This document shows positions 7,122 to 16,196 of a stretch of DNA of 49,002 nt, in pieces; position 1 is the stretch's first letter; each line of letters starts with the position of its first letter. The notes beneath the pieces were generated by a model. It was not told the DNA's origin, searched no databases, and worked only from the letters and a program-made list of their open reading frames with translations. This DNA is from Clostridia bacterium (GTDB lineage: Bacteria > Bacillota > Clostridia > Christensenellales > Borkfalkiaceae): assembly GCA_017887095.1 (NCBI GenBank), contig JAGHIT010000047.1, forward strand, positions 1 to 49,002. Direction: 5' to 3'. A program made the translations under genes and the position numbers.

Positions 7122-8018
7122 TTGGCAAATTTTACCAACGAGATCAAGCGAGATCTGGTCGCTTTTTTTCCTACGACGCGCGCAGGTTCGCTTGCTGCAA
7201 TGGCGGCGTTTCTTTCAACAAGCGGGACTCTTACTGACGATGGCTTCGAGATCGTCAGCGAAAACGAACGTGTTGCAGAATATTTCCAGCGCCTTGCAGA
7301 AGGACTTGGCATTCAACCTCAAATCCTGGAAGTTACGCGTGATCCGAAACGAAAGCGGGACAAGCTTACTTTTTATTGCGGCGGGACGAGTGCCGAACAT
7401 ATACTTCGCGAGACGCGCTCGCTTCGCGAACATTTAGAAGAGGATGAGGATGCGGCACTCTGTTATCTCAGAGCGGCGTTTCTCGGAGGGGGAAGCTGTA
7501 CGCTTCCAAGGGACGGCGCATCTACGGGGTATCACCTCGAATGCGTCTTTTTCACGCAGCAAAGGGCAGAAGAATTCTGCAATCTGCTTTCAGGCTTTGA
7601 ATTGTTCGGTAAGCTTGTGGCACGCGGCGATACCTTTGTGGCATATGTAAAGAGCCGCGAGGCAATTTCTGATGTGCTTTCCGTATTGGGCGCGGATCAT
7701 GCGCTCAAAAAACTGGATGCAGTGTCGGCTGCGCGCGCCCGCAGCAATAATAGAAACCGGATTCAGAATTGTATGGCGGGAAATGCCGATAAAGCCGCCA
7801 TCGCATCTGCGGCGCAGACGGTTGCGGTGAAGCAATTGCAGGCGAGCGGAAAATTGCAAACTCTTCCGGAGCAACTTCGGATCACGGCGCTGGCAAGGCT
7901 GGAAAACCCTACCCTTTCGCTTTCAGAACTGGCCGAGCTTCTCGGCGTCAGCAAAGGCGGACTCAATCATCGTATGCGCAGGCTTATGCAACTTTACGGG
8001 GAGAATACTCATGACTGA
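7122..8018 (+). CDS. whiA: WhiA-type DNA-binding regulator
   Basis: WhiA combines a degenerate LAGLIDADG homing-endonuclease fold with a C-terminal helix-turn-helix and influences cell division and chromosome segregation in Gram-positives. The listed 338-aa ORF starts too early; the likely start is TTG at 7122, preceded by AGGGGGA and giving ~298 aa (LANFTNEIKRDL...). The endonuclease-like part includes AALCYLRAAFLGGGSCTLP near residue 110, the conserved linker AARARSNNRNRIQNC is near 205, and the HTH is LSLSELAELLGVSKGGLNHRMRRL near the C-terminus. It overlaps dnaE by 8 nt, so the two are translationally linked. The usual partners rapZ and yvcK are not between murB and whiA. Confidence 0.93.
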   Translation: MANFTNEIKRDLVAFFPTTRAGSLAAMAAFLSTSGTLTDDGFEIVSENERVAEYFQRLAEGLGIQPQILEVTRDPKRKRDKLTFYCGGTSAEHILRETRSLREHLEEDEDAALCYLRAAFLGGGSCTLPRDGASTGYHLECVFFTQQRAEEFCNLLSGFELFGKLVARGDTFVAYVKSREAISDVLSVLGADHALKKLDAVSAARARSNNRNRIQNCMAGNADKAAIASAAQTVAVKQLQASGKLQTLPEQLRITALARLENPTLSLSELAELLGVSKGGLNHRMRRLMQLYGENTHD

Positions 8019-11000
8019 TTTTGTACATCTGCATCTTCATACGGAATACAGCCTTCTTGACGGTGCCGTCAAGGTGGATGATCTTGTCCGACATTGCGTG
8101 GAGAACGGGATCGATGCTGTTGCCGTGACAGATCACGGTAATATGTATGCTTCCTTGAAATTTGCCGAAAAATGTAAAAAAAATAAGATCAAAGCAATCA
8201 TCGGCTGTGAGTTTTATGTAGTGGACGATTATCGCCGGCACATCGATCAGAAGGCAGATCACCTCATTCTTCTTGCTAAAAATAAAGCAGGTTATGTCAA
8301 TCTCGTGCAGCTTGATTCGCTTGCTTTTGTGGATGGATATTATTATCGTCCCCGTATTGATTACCAAGTTCTGAAAGAACATACAAACGGTGTGATTTGT
8401 CTCTCAGCCTGCCTTGCGGGACGTATTCCGCGCCTTCTGCTTGCGGGAGAGTACGAAAAGGCAAAGGCGTTTGCGCTCGAAATGAAACAGGCTTTCGGGG
8501 AAGATTTCTATATTGAGATACAGGATCACGGTATTCCCGAACAGAAGCACATTCTGCCATTGCTTATAAAACTAGCCCAAGAGACGGGGATAGGCTTGGT
8601 CGCGACAAATGATGTACACTACCTCAAGAAAGAGGACTGGGAAATGCAGGATGTTCTCATGTGCATTCAGACCAAACGTACGCTCGACGATCCTTCTCGC
8701 ATGAAAATGCAGACGCATGAGTTTTACATGAAATCGGGCGACGAAATGGCTGCTCTCTTTCCCAGCCTGCCGGAAGCGATCTCCAATACGCGTGTCATTG
8801 CAGACAAGATCTCCGACACCGATACTCCATTCAATCTGAAGGATAACGGTCAGCCCGTTTATGACAAGTCGTTGATTCCGCTGTATACGGCGGATGACGG
8901 TACGCCGTCTCCTGAGTTTTTGCGTCGGTTGACAATGGAGGGACTTCCAAAGCGCTACAATCCCGTCACGGATGAGATCATGCAGCGCGCGGAGTATGAG
9001 CTTGGCATAATCATCAAGATGGGGTTTGCGGATTATTTCCTCATTGTATGGGATTATATCAACTGGTCACGGATGAACGGCATTCCGGTCGGGCCCGGAC
9101 GAGGATCAGGGGTCGGAAGCATTGTCGCCTATTCGATCGGAATAACCAATGTTGATCCGTTGCGTTATGACCTTCTTTTTGAACGCTTTCTCAATCCGGA
9201 CCGAGTTTCCATGCCGGACTTCGACGTTGACTTTTGTACGGCAAGAAGAGGGGAGACCATAGAATATGTGCGCAGACGTTATCACCCTGAGAACGTTGCG
9301 CAGATCGTTACATTTGGTACGCTTGCATCGCGCGCTGTCATTAAAGATGTCGGACGTGTTATGAGTGTTCCGTATTCGGATACCGACCGCGTTACCAAGC
9401 TGATGGACGGAAAATCGACGATCCGCGAACTGCTTGGACTGAATATTGAAAAGTGTCGCAGGAAAGTCGCGGAGACCGAAAACGATCCCGATCAGCATGA
9501 CGAAGCTCTGAAAAAACTTGCAGATCAGGAGAGTAAACGGAATCCGGAATTCATAGAGATGTATGAGTCGGATGAGCAGCTAAAGCGCGTCATCGACATG
9601 GGGCTGAAACTTGAGGGAATGCCGCGAAATACGTCTATGCATGCTGCCGGTGTTGTCATATGTCGTAAAAAGATTGCGGATAACGTTCCGCTTTCCAGAA
9701 ACGGTGAGGACATAACAACACAGTTCGATATGAAGGAAGTTGAGTCAATCGGCATGCTCAAGATGGACTTTCTTGCCCTCACAACGCTCACGGATATCAA
9801 AAAAACGCTTGACTATATTCTCGAGGATACCGGAAAAACGGTTACATTCAATCAGGAATGCAATGATCCAGGCGCATACCAGCTTATTTCGGAGGGGGAT
9901 ACGGATGCTGTATTCCAGTTGGAACAAGGCGGCATGAAGCGCTTTATGAAGCAACTGCAGCCTACCTGTCTGGAAGATCTGATCGCAGGTATTTCGCTCT
10001 ACCGTCCGGGGCCGATGGACTTTATTCCGTCGTATCTCAAGAATCGTGCCGAACCTGAAAAAATCACATATCTGACGCCTTTATTAAAGCCGATCCTTGA
10101 AAAGACATACGGTGTCATTATCTATCAGGAACAGGTCATGCAGATCTTTCAGAATCTTGCCGGCTACTCTTTGGGGCAAGCTGACCTTGTGCGTCGCGCA
10201 ATGGCAAAAAAACACCGCTCTGAACTGATGGCGCAGAAAGATAAGTTCATTTACGGGGATATTCAGCAGGGCGGAAACATTACAGGTTGTATTTCGAAGG
10301 GCATTCCTCCCGAAGTCAGCGCCGAGCTTTTTGCACAGATGGAAAGCTTTGCCTCCTATGCGTTTAATAAATCGCATGCGGCGGCGTATGCGGTTGTCAC
10401 CTATCAAACCGCATATCTTAAGAAGTATTTTCCCAAGGAATTCCTTGCAGGTGTTCTCAACAACCGTATTGATAAAATCGATGAGATCGCAAAGTATGTT
10501 GTGTACATGAAGGAAAAGAATATTGCGGTCTATCCTCCCGACGTCAATAAATCCAAAGCATACTTCTCTGTTCAGGGCGACGGGCTTCGCTTTGGGCTGT
10601 GTGCGTTGCGCGGGGTTGGCATCGGCGCAATGGAGAAAGTCATCGAGGAGAGGGAGAAGGGCGGTCTGTTTAAAGATTTTCCTGACTTTCTTATGCGATG
10701 CATCCGCTTTATCAACAAGAAGATGGTAGAGAGCCTAATTTTCGGTGGCGCATTTGATTCAATGGGGCAGAAACGCTCGCAGTATGAAGCCGTCTATGAA
10801 GAGCTGATGCGTCGTCTGGCGGCGATCGATAAGCAGAAAACAAGCGCACAGATGTCTCTTTTCGGCGACATTATTCAGGATGAGGCACCTAAAGCAAACT
10901 ATCCGAATATACCGGAATGGGATACAACGGAAAAACTTTCGCGTGAAAAATCCGTTTTGGGAGTTTATGTCAGCGGTCATCCGTTCGGCGCCTATGCCGC

Positions 11001-11589
11001 TCATTTTACCGACTGCAATTTTCATACCGGAATGCTTGCAGACTTTGAGGAAGATGAGGAGACAGGAGACAGAACGTATCATCAGATCAAGGTGGACGAT
11101 AAGGTCACGATGGGCGGCATTGTTGCAGCCGTGCGCAAGATCAATACCAAGGGCGGTACGATCATGGCGTTTGTGACCGTTGAAGATCTTTACGGAAGTG
11201 TGGAATGCGTTGCTTTTCCCCGTATTTACGAAAAAATAAAACCATATCTGAAACACGATGGAGTGGTACGTCTGTCGGGTAAAATTGACATTCCGTCCGA
11301 AAAGTTGCCATGCATCATTCTCGATCATCTTACTGAGTTTGTGCCTCCTGAGGCACCGCAGCAAGAGTGTGTCAAAGAGACGAAGGAACGCGTCCTGTGG
11401 CTGGATGCACGGAAACTGCCGGAGGAAGATTTCAGTGAAATGCTGGAAACTATTCTGTCTTATGAGGGTGACGTACGGACTAAGATTTTACATGCGGACA
11501 AGCGCTTTGAATATTCGGTGCATATATCCCGCGCTTTGATGGCAGAGCTTCGTACGTTTTTGCCTGAACAGTGTATCAAGCTTGTATAA
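8011..11589 (+). CDS. dnaE: DNA polymerase III alpha subunit
   Basis: This 1192-aa protein is a DnaE-type replicative polymerase. The N-terminal PHP domain begins FVHLHLHTEYSLLDGAVK, with TDHGNMYA near 46 and NDVHYL near 202, so its metal ligands look largely intact. The palm domain carries GPGRGSGVGS (~360), the catalytic pair in MPDFDVDFC (~400-407) and LKMDFLAL (~585), then the tandem HhH region and a C-terminal OB fold (VTMGGIVAAVRKINTKGG). Length is normal. Gram-positives usually also have PolC, which is not in this window. The start overlaps whiA; GGGGAG lies ahead of the ATG. A strong terminator follows. Confidence 0.96.
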   Translation: MTDFVHLHLHTEYSLLDGAVKVDDLVRHCVENGIDAVAVTDHGNMYASLKFAEKCKKNKIKAIIGCEFYVVDDYRRHIDQKADHLILLAKNKAGYVNLVQLDSLAFVDGYYYRPRIDYQVLKEHTNGVICLSACLAGRIPRLLLAGEYEKAKAFALEMKQAFGEDFYIEIQDHGIPEQKHILPLLIKLAQETGIGLVATNDVHYLKKEDWEMQDVLMCIQTKRTLDDPSRMKMQTHEFYMKSGDEMAALFPSLPEAISNTRVIADKISDTDTPFNLKDNGQPVYDKSLIPLYTADDGTPSPEFLRRLTMEGLPKRYNPVTDEIMQRAEYELGIIIKMGFADYFLIVWDYINWSRMNGIPVGPGRGSGVGSIVAYSIGITNVDPLRYDLLFERFLNPDRVSMPDFDVDFCTARRGETIEYVRRRYHPENVAQIVTFGTLASRAVIKDVGRVMSVPYSDTDRVTKLMDGKSTIRELLGLNIEKCRRKVAETENDPDQHDEALKKLADQESKRNPEFIEMYESDEQLKRVIDMGLKLEGMPRNTSMHAAGVVICRKKIADNVPLSRNGEDITTQFDMKEVESIGMLKMDFLALTTLTDIKKTLDYILEDTGKTVTFNQECNDPGAYQLISEGDTDAVFQLEQGGMKRFMKQLQPTCLEDLIAGISLYRPGPMDFIPSYLKNRAEPEKITYLTPLLKPILEKTYGVIIYQEQVMQIFQNLAGYSLGQADLVRRAMAKKHRSELMAQKDKFIYGDIQQGGNITGCISKGIPPEVSAELFAQMESFASYAFNKSHAAAYAVVTYQTAYLKKYFPKEFLAGVLNNRIDKIDEIAKYVVYMKEKNIAVYPPDVNKSKAYFSVQGDGLRFGLCALRGVGIGAMEKVIEEREKGGLFKDFPDFLMRCIRFINKKMVESLIFGGAFDSMGQKRSQYEAVYEELMRRLAAIDKQKTSAQMSLFGDIIQDEAPKANYPNIPEWDTTEKLSREKSVLGVYVSGHPFGAYAAHFTDCNFHTGMLADFEEDEETGDRTYHQIKVDDKVTMGGIVAAVRKINTKGGTIMAFVTVEDLYGSVECVAFPRIYEKIKPYLKHDGVVRLSGKIDIPSEKLPCIILDHLTEFVPPEAPQQECVKETKERVLWLDARKLPEEDFSEMLETILSYEGDVRTKILHADKRFEYSVHISRALMAELRTFLPEQCIKLV

Positions 11590-11611
11590 TTGCAAAAAAC
11601 TTTTCTAAAAA

Positions 11612-11643
11612 AATTTAAAAAAGGGATTCCCTTTTTTTAAATT
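11612..11643 (+). terminator. Terminator after dnaE
   Basis: A near-perfect palindrome AATTTAAAAAAGGGA/TTCCCTTTTTTTAAATT with an internal T-run closes the murB-dnaE transcription unit. Confidence 0.85.
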
Positions 11644-11646
11644 ATT

Positions 11647-11655
11647 TGATATAAT
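11647..11655 (+). promoter_or_regulatory. pfkA promoter (extended -10)
   Basis: TGATATAAT immediately follows the dnaE terminator. The -35 region is T-rich and poor, so the extended -10 probably carries it. Confidence 0.6.
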
Positions 11656-11693
11656 AAGAAACGTGCGTAATAACAGGATGATGGAGGAAGTCG

Positions 11694-12656
11694 ATGAAAC
11701 GAATCGGACTCTTAACGAGCGGCGGTGATGCCCCCGGCATGAATGCGGCAATCCGTGCGGTTGTGAGAACGGCAATTTATTTCGGTATGGAAGTATACGG
11801 AATCGAACGCGGTTATGCAGGGCTAATTGAGGATAAAATGATGCCCATGGAGATGCGTTCCGTATCGGATATCGTGCAGAGAGGCGGTACCAAGCTGCGT
11901 ACTGCCCGCTGTTTGGAAATGCTGACCGTGGACGGGCAAAAGCAGGCAGTCGCAACGCTCGAACGCCGCGGGATCGAAGGGCTTGTCGTCATCGGCGGAG
12001 ATGGTTCTTTCCGCGGGGCGAAGTGCCTTACGGAGGATTACGGCATCCCGACGATCGGGATCCCCGGAACGATCGATAATGACCTTGAATATACCGACTA
12101 TACGCTCGGTTTTGATACGGCGGTCAATACCTGCCTTGAAATCATTAACAAGCTGCGCGATACGATGAATTCCCACGAACGGATCTCGGTCGTAGAAGTT
12201 ATGGGGCGGCATTGCGGTGATATTGCGCTCTATGCGGGAATTGCGTCGGGCGCAGAGATTATTGTTGTACCTGAGATTTCTTATAACCTCGACGATATCG
12301 TTATGCGCATCAATCGTTCCCGCGCCAACGGAAAGCATTCCAATATTATTATCGTTGCGGAAGGCGTAACAAGTGCAGAAAAGTTTGCTCGCGAATTGCA
12401 GGAAGTTACCACATATTCCGTACGGTCTACTTGTATCGGTCATGTTCAACGCGGCGGTTCTCCGTCTATGGCGGACAGAATGCTAGCGGCACAGTTCGGC
12501 AATAAAGCGGTGCGCCTTCTCAAAGACGGTATTGGCAACCGTGTTGTCGGCATCCACAAAAACGAAATCATTGATATGGATATCATCGAGGCGGTCTCGA
12601 TGAAAAAGAAATTCAATTATGAGCTTTATGAGACTCTGCAGATGATTTCCATGTGA
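11694..12656 (+). CDS. pfkA: ATP-dependent 6-phosphofructokinase
   Basis: PfkA phosphorylates fructose 6-phosphate at the committed step of glycolysis. The 320-aa protein has the ATP-binding LTSGGDAPGMNAAIR (7-21), GGDGSFRGA (~102), the catalytic PGTIDNDLEYTDYTLGFDTA (~123-143), MGRHCGDIA (~169) and the effector/substrate segment HVQRGGSPSMADR (~249). Length fits bacterial ATP-PFK. GGAGGA lies about 6 nt upstream of the ATG. dnaE-pfkA adjacency is common in Firmicutes, but a terminator and a new promoter separate them here. Confidence 0.97.
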   Translation: MKRIGLLTSGGDAPGMNAAIRAVVRTAIYFGMEVYGIERGYAGLIEDKMMPMEMRSVSDIVQRGGTKLRTARCLEMLTVDGQKQAVATLERRGIEGLVVIGGDGSFRGAKCLTEDYGIPTIGIPGTIDNDLEYTDYTLGFDTAVNTCLEIINKLRDTMNSHERISVVEVMGRHCGDIALYAGIASGAEIIVVPEISYNLDDIVMRINRSRANGKHSNIIIVAEGVTSAEKFARELQEVTTYSVRSTCIGHVQRGGSPSMADRMLAAQFGNKAVRLLKDGIGNRVVGIHKNEIIDMDIIEAVSMKKKFNYELYETLQMISM

Positions 12657-12708
12657 CTTACTTGTTCTGAAAAGAGCAATTTTTCCGCAATTATTTTTGT
12701 GCCCGCTC

Positions 12709-12737
12709 TTGAAATTTATACAAAACCATATTATAAT
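12709..12737 (+). promoter_or_regulatory. Promoter of the PfkB-family kinase gene
   Basis: TTGAAA (12709-12714) and TATAAT (12732-12737) with 17-bp spacing. Confidence 0.8.
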
Positions 12738-12765
12738 AGTATCATGCATGATTTTGCATAAACTA

Positions 12766-12783
12766 CCGTCCGAAAGCGGACGG
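12766..12783 (+). other. 5'-UTR hairpin before the PfkB-family kinase
   Basis: CCGTCCG-AAAG-CGGACGG forms a 7-bp stem with no T-run, ending about 8 nt before the AGGGGGA ribosome binding site. It could influence initiation or mRNA stability. Confidence 0.55.
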
Positions 12784-12802
12784 CTGTCAGGGGGATCCAT
12801 CC

Positions 12803-13729
12803 ATGATTTTAACAGTTTGCATGAGTCCTTGCGTAGACGTCACGATCGAGCTGGATTCGCTGAATATCGGTAAGGTCAACATTGTCAAGAATAAGACACT
12901 TTCCTTTGCGGGCAAGGCGCTCAACGTTGCGATCGGCGTAGCGAGACTTGGCGGACAAGCATATGCCACGGGCTTTATGTACAATGAGAACGGTTCCATG
13001 TTTGAACGCGCGTTGGACCGGGAGGGCGTACCTTTTGCGTTTGTCTGGAACAGCGGCCGTGTACGCGAAAACTATAAGTTCATCGATAAAAAATCGATGC
13101 TAACGGAAGTCAACGATGTCGGCGGACAGGTGGCAGGAGAAAAACTCGGTGAACTTTTGCATATGATCCGTAATTTCTCGTCCAGGTCGGATGTAACGGT
13201 GATTTCCGGAGGATTGCCGCGGGGCGTTGAAACAAGTTATTACCGTGAAATTTTCCGGACGGTCGATCCGAAATCGCTTCGCATCGTCGATACCGAGGGC
13301 GCTAAAATGTTTGCAGCACTGGAAGCGGGAGTGGATCTTGTAAAGCCTAATCTGGAGGAATTGCAGGAAACGCTCGGCAGAGAATTCAAAGACAGAGACG
13401 ATATGCTTTCCGGTTGTCATGAGCTGCTTGACCGCGGCGCAAGGATTGTTCTTTTGTCGCTCGGTAAGGACGGCGCTGTCATTACAGATGGTACACATAG
13501 CTATTATTGCAAGAGCATTAACGTTGCCGTCAATTCTACGGTCGGTGCGGGTGACGGCATGGTCGCCGCGGCAGCGACCATGCTTCGACAGGGGGCTGAT
13601 CTTCCCGATATTCTGCGCGCAGGCGTTGCGGCCGGAACGGCAACAGTTACAACGTTTGATACGATCTCTTTCACGAAAGCAAAGTATGACGAGATCTACG
13701 CAAGCCTGAATGTAACCGAATTGAAATAA
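12803..13729 (+). CDS. 1-phosphofructokinase-family (PfkB) hexose kinase
   Basis: This 308-aa protein belongs to the FruK/LacC branch of the PfkB family. It opens MILTVCMSPCVDVTIELD, with the sugar-binding AGKALNVAIGVARLGG near residue 35-50 (normally GGKG.N.), ISGGLPRGV near 137, LVKPNLEEL near 178, and the catalytic base motif TVGAGDGMVAAAAT near 244. The last motif usually reads GAGDS. It may phosphorylate fructose 1-phosphate, tagatose 6-phosphate or another sugar phosphate; no PTS or regulator gene is adjacent to decide. It has its own promoter and a good ribosome binding site, and directly follows pfkA. Confidence 0.88.
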   Translation: MILTVCMSPCVDVTIELDSLNIGKVNIVKNKTLSFAGKALNVAIGVARLGGQAYATGFMYNENGSMFERALDREGVPFAFVWNSGRVRENYKFIDKKSMLTEVNDVGGQVAGEKLGELLHMIRNFSSRSDVTVISGGLPRGVETSYYREIFRTVDPKSLRIVDTEGAKMFAALEAGVDLVKPNLEELQETLGREFKDRDDMLSGCHELLDRGARIVLLSLGKDGAVITDGTHSYYCKSINVAVNSTVGAGDGMVAAAATMLRQGADLPDILRAGVAAGTATVTTFDTISFTKAKYDEIYASLNVTELK

Positions 13730-13860
13730 GGCACAATATGCCGTAAATTTGCGTTATGGCGCAGGGCGTTGATCTGATCTATACCACAGGTTTCCGCAGA
13801 AACATCTTTCGGACGTGAAAAATTAGCGCCGACTGTTTCACGATTGTTTTGTCTACTTTT

Positions 13861-13902
13861 TCCCATTGGACACAATATATTGTGTCCAATGGGAATTTTT
13901 TT
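13861..13902. terminator. 34-bp perfect palindrome: terminator-like, with an NrdR box at its centre
   Basis: The stretch 13861-13894 is a perfect 17+17 bp inverted repeat, preceded by TTTTT and followed by AATTTTTTT. Its arms (CCCATTGG/CCAATGGG) extend well beyond the central regulatory box. It could end the upstream kinase transcript as well as acting as operator. Confidence 0.55.
13870..13885. promoter_or_regulatory. NrdR box 1
   Basis: ACACAATATATTGTGT matches the known NrdR consensus ACACWATATATWGTGT at all positions. NrdR is the ATP/dATP-sensing repressor of ribonucleotide reductase operons. Confidence 0.85.
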
Positions 13903-13916
13903 CCAAAATATTGTGA
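13901..13916. promoter_or_regulatory. NrdR box 2
   Basis: TTCCAAAATATTGTGA is a weaker match (about 11 of 16, right half intact). Its centre is 31 bp from that of box 1, three helical turns, the standard spacing of paired NrdR boxes. It ends 7 bp before the -35 hexamer. Confidence 0.75.
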
Positions 13917-13923
13917 GAAGGGG

Positions 13924-13952
13924 TTGACAAATGCTACAAGATGTAGTATGAT
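13924..13952 (+). promoter_or_regulatory. nrdDG promoter
   Basis: TTGACA (13924-13929) and TATGAT (13947-13952) with 17-bp spacing. The spacer contains a dyad, CTACA-AGA-TGTAG (13934-13946), a possible second operator. Confidence 0.82.
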
Positions 13953-13957
13953 AAAAG

Positions 13958-13979
13958 TGTTCCCGCAATTCAGGGAACA
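13958..13979 (+). other. 5'-terminal hairpin of the nrdDG transcript
   Basis: TGTTCCC-gcaattca-GGGAACA begins at about the predicted transcription start. It may stabilise the mRNA; there is no T-run. Confidence 0.55.
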
Positions 13980-14023
13980 GCATATGCATTACGCGGGGAA
14001 AAGAATAAGGCAGGTAGGGTTAT

Positions 14024-16195
14024 ATGAAAATCATTAAAAGAAACGGTACGGAAGTCGATTTTGATCTGGAGAAAATCGAAAACGCGATCCGTAAAGCGAA
14101 TAATGAGGTGAGCGAATCAAATCGACTCACGGAAAAACAGATCATGCTCATTACGAACAGAGTTACGGGACTTGCGGGCGATTTGAACCGTGCGGTCAAC
14201 GTTGAAGAGATCCAGGATTTTGTTGAAAATCAGATTATGGATCAAAAGGCATTTGCGGTTGCGAGAAAGTATATCACATACCGTTATACTCGTGCGCTCG
14301 TGAGGCGTTCCAACACAACGGACGCGCAGATTCTTACCCTCATTGAGTGCAATAACGAGGAGGTCAAACAGGAAAATTCCAACAAAAATCCTACCGTCAA
14401 TTCAGTTCAGCGAGACTATATGGCGGGAGAGGTTTCCAAAGATCTGACGCGCCGTATTCTTTTGCCGCGCGATATTGTAGAGGCGCACGACGCGGGACTT
14501 ATTCATTTCCATGACGCCGACTATTTTGCGCAGCACATGCATAATTGTGATCTTGTAAATCTCGAAGATATGCTGCAGAACGGAACGGTCATCTCGGGTA
14601 CTTTTATCGAAAAACCGCATTCCTTCTCGACGGCGTGCAATATTGCTACGCAGATCATCGCGCAGGTTGCCTCCAATCAATACGGAGGGCAGAGTATTTC
14701 TCTGACGCATCTTGCTCCTTTTGTTGAGGTCAGTCGACGGAAAATCCGGGCGGATGTTGCAGAAGAATTGGCAGGTCTCGGCATTACGGATGAGGAACAT
14801 ATTGCCAAAATTGCGGAAAAGCGTCTGAAAGCAGAAATCGCGAAAGGAATCCAAACCATCCAGTATCAGGTCGTAACTTTGCTTACGACAAATGGGCAGG
14901 CGCCCTTTGTTACGGTGTTCATGTATCTGGGTGAGGCACGCAGCGAGCAGGAGCGTGCCGATCTCGCGCTTATTATCGAGGAGACGCTTAATCAGCGCAT
15001 CCGCGGCGTCAAGAATGAGTCCGGGGTATGGGTTACGCCTGCATTCCCTAAGCTTATCTATGTTTTGGAAGAGGATAATGTCCGCAAAGGCAGCAAGTAC
15101 TGGTATCTTACAGAGCTTGCCGCAAAATGTACGGCAAAACGCATGGTGCCCGACTATATCTCTGAAAAGAAAATGCTTGAATACAAGGTCGATAAAAACG
15201 GCGAGGGACATTGTTATACCTGCATGGGTTGCCGGAGCTTTTTAACGCCTTACGTTGACGAAAACGGGAAGCCCAAGTATTATGGCAGATTCAATCAGGG
15301 GGTCGTTACGATCAACCTTGTAGATGTTGCGCTTTCTTCCAAAGGGAATGAAGAGAAATTCTGGGATATTTTCGACGAGCGTCTTGAACTTTGTTACAGA
15401 GCGCTCATGTATCGTCATAACAGACTTAAGGGAACGCTTTCCGACGCAGCTCCCATTCTTTGGCAATATGGCGCTTTGGCGCGCCTGAAGAAAGGGGAGA
15501 CCATTGATAGGCTGCTGTACGGCGGCTATTCCACCATTTCTCTTGGATATGCGGGGTTGTACGAGTGCGTTAAGTACATGACAGGCAAGAGTCATACCGA
15601 TGAAGAGGCGAAGCCGTTCGCGCTCGCCGTCATGCAGCATATGAATGACAAGTGTAAGGAGTGGAAGGCAAAGGAGAACATCGACTTCTCGTTGTATGGC
15701 ACGCCGCTTGAGAGCACGACGTATAAATTTGCGAAGTGCCTGCAAAAACGCTTCGGCGTCATTCCCGGCGTGACGGACAAGAACTATATCACAAACAGCT
15801 ATCATGTGCACGTCTCTGAGCAGATCGATGCGTTCACAAAGCTCAAGTTTGAGAGTGAGTTCCAGCAACTCTCGCCCGGCGGCGCGATCTCCTATGTGGA
15901 AGTCCCCAACATGCAGGACAATATTCCCGCCGTGCTCGCTGTCATGCAATACATTTATGACAATATCATGTACGCGGAGCTGAATACAAAGAGCGATTAC
16001 TGCCAGGTGTGCGGATATGACGGGGAGATCCAGATTGTGGAAGAGGACGGCAAACTTATCTGGGAATGCCCGCATTGCCACAACCGCGATCAGAACAAGA
16101 TGAACGTCGCACGTCGCACATGCGGATATATCGGAACGCAGTTCTGGAACCAAGGCAGAACGCAGGAGATCAGGGACAGGGTTCTGCATCTTTGA
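14024..16195 (+). CDS. nrdD: Anaerobic ribonucleoside-triphosphate reductase
   Basis: NrdD is the oxygen-sensitive glycyl-radical enzyme that makes deoxyribonucleotides. The 723-aa protein begins with an ATP-cone allosteric domain (MKIIKRNGTEVDFDLEKIENAIRKAN, ~1-95), then the ten-stranded barrel with active-site cysteine regions (HNCDLVNLEDML, CYTCMGCRSFL). The C-terminal zinc ribbon has CQVCGYDGE and CPHCHN, and the glycyl-radical loop is RRTCGYIGTQFWNQGR. Length is normal. The next gene encodes its activase, two nt downstream. The promoter carries two NrdR boxes, predicting repression when dATP is high. This is the only ribonucleotide reductase in the window and fits an anaerobe. Confidence 0.97.
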   Translation: MKIIKRNGTEVDFDLEKIENAIRKANNEVSESNRLTEKQIMLITNRVTGLAGDLNRAVNVEEIQDFVENQIMDQKAFAVARKYITYRYTRALVRRSNTTDAQILTLIECNNEEVKQENSNKNPTVNSVQRDYMAGEVSKDLTRRILLPRDIVEAHDAGLIHFHDADYFAQHMHNCDLVNLEDMLQNGTVISGTFIEKPHSFSTACNIATQIIAQVASNQYGGQSISLTHLAPFVEVSRRKIRADVAEELAGLGITDEEHIAKIAEKRLKAEIAKGIQTIQYQVVTLLTTNGQAPFVTVFMYLGEARSEQERADLALIIEETLNQRIRGVKNESGVWVTPAFPKLIYVLEEDNVRKGSKYWYLTELAAKCTAKRMVPDYISEKKMLEYKVDKNGEGHCYTCMGCRSFLTPYVDENGKPKYYGRFNQGVVTINLVDVALSSKGNEEKFWDIFDERLELCYRALMYRHNRLKGTLSDAAPILWQYGALARLKKGETIDRLLYGGYSTISLGYAGLYECVKYMTGKSHTDEEAKPFALAVMQHMNDKCKEWKAKENIDFSLYGTPLESTTYKFAKCLQKRFGVIPGVTDKNYITNSYHVHVSEQIDAFTKLKFESEFQQLSPGGAISYVEVPNMQDNIPAVLAVMQYIYDNIMYAELNTKSDYCQVCGYDGEIQIVEEDGKLIWECPHCHNRDQNKMNVARRTCGYIGTQFWNQGRTQEIRDRVLHL

Positions 16196-16196
16196 T

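Noticed and set aside
12666-12712. Terminator after pfkA (AAGAGC...GCTCTT)
   Set aside because: The matching arms are over 25 nt apart, and the second arm is followed by GAAATT rather than a T-run.
15242-16189. 315-aa ORF (and 269-aa ORF at 14402) opposite nrdD
   Set aside because: Both are complete shadows of nrdD, which has all family motifs.
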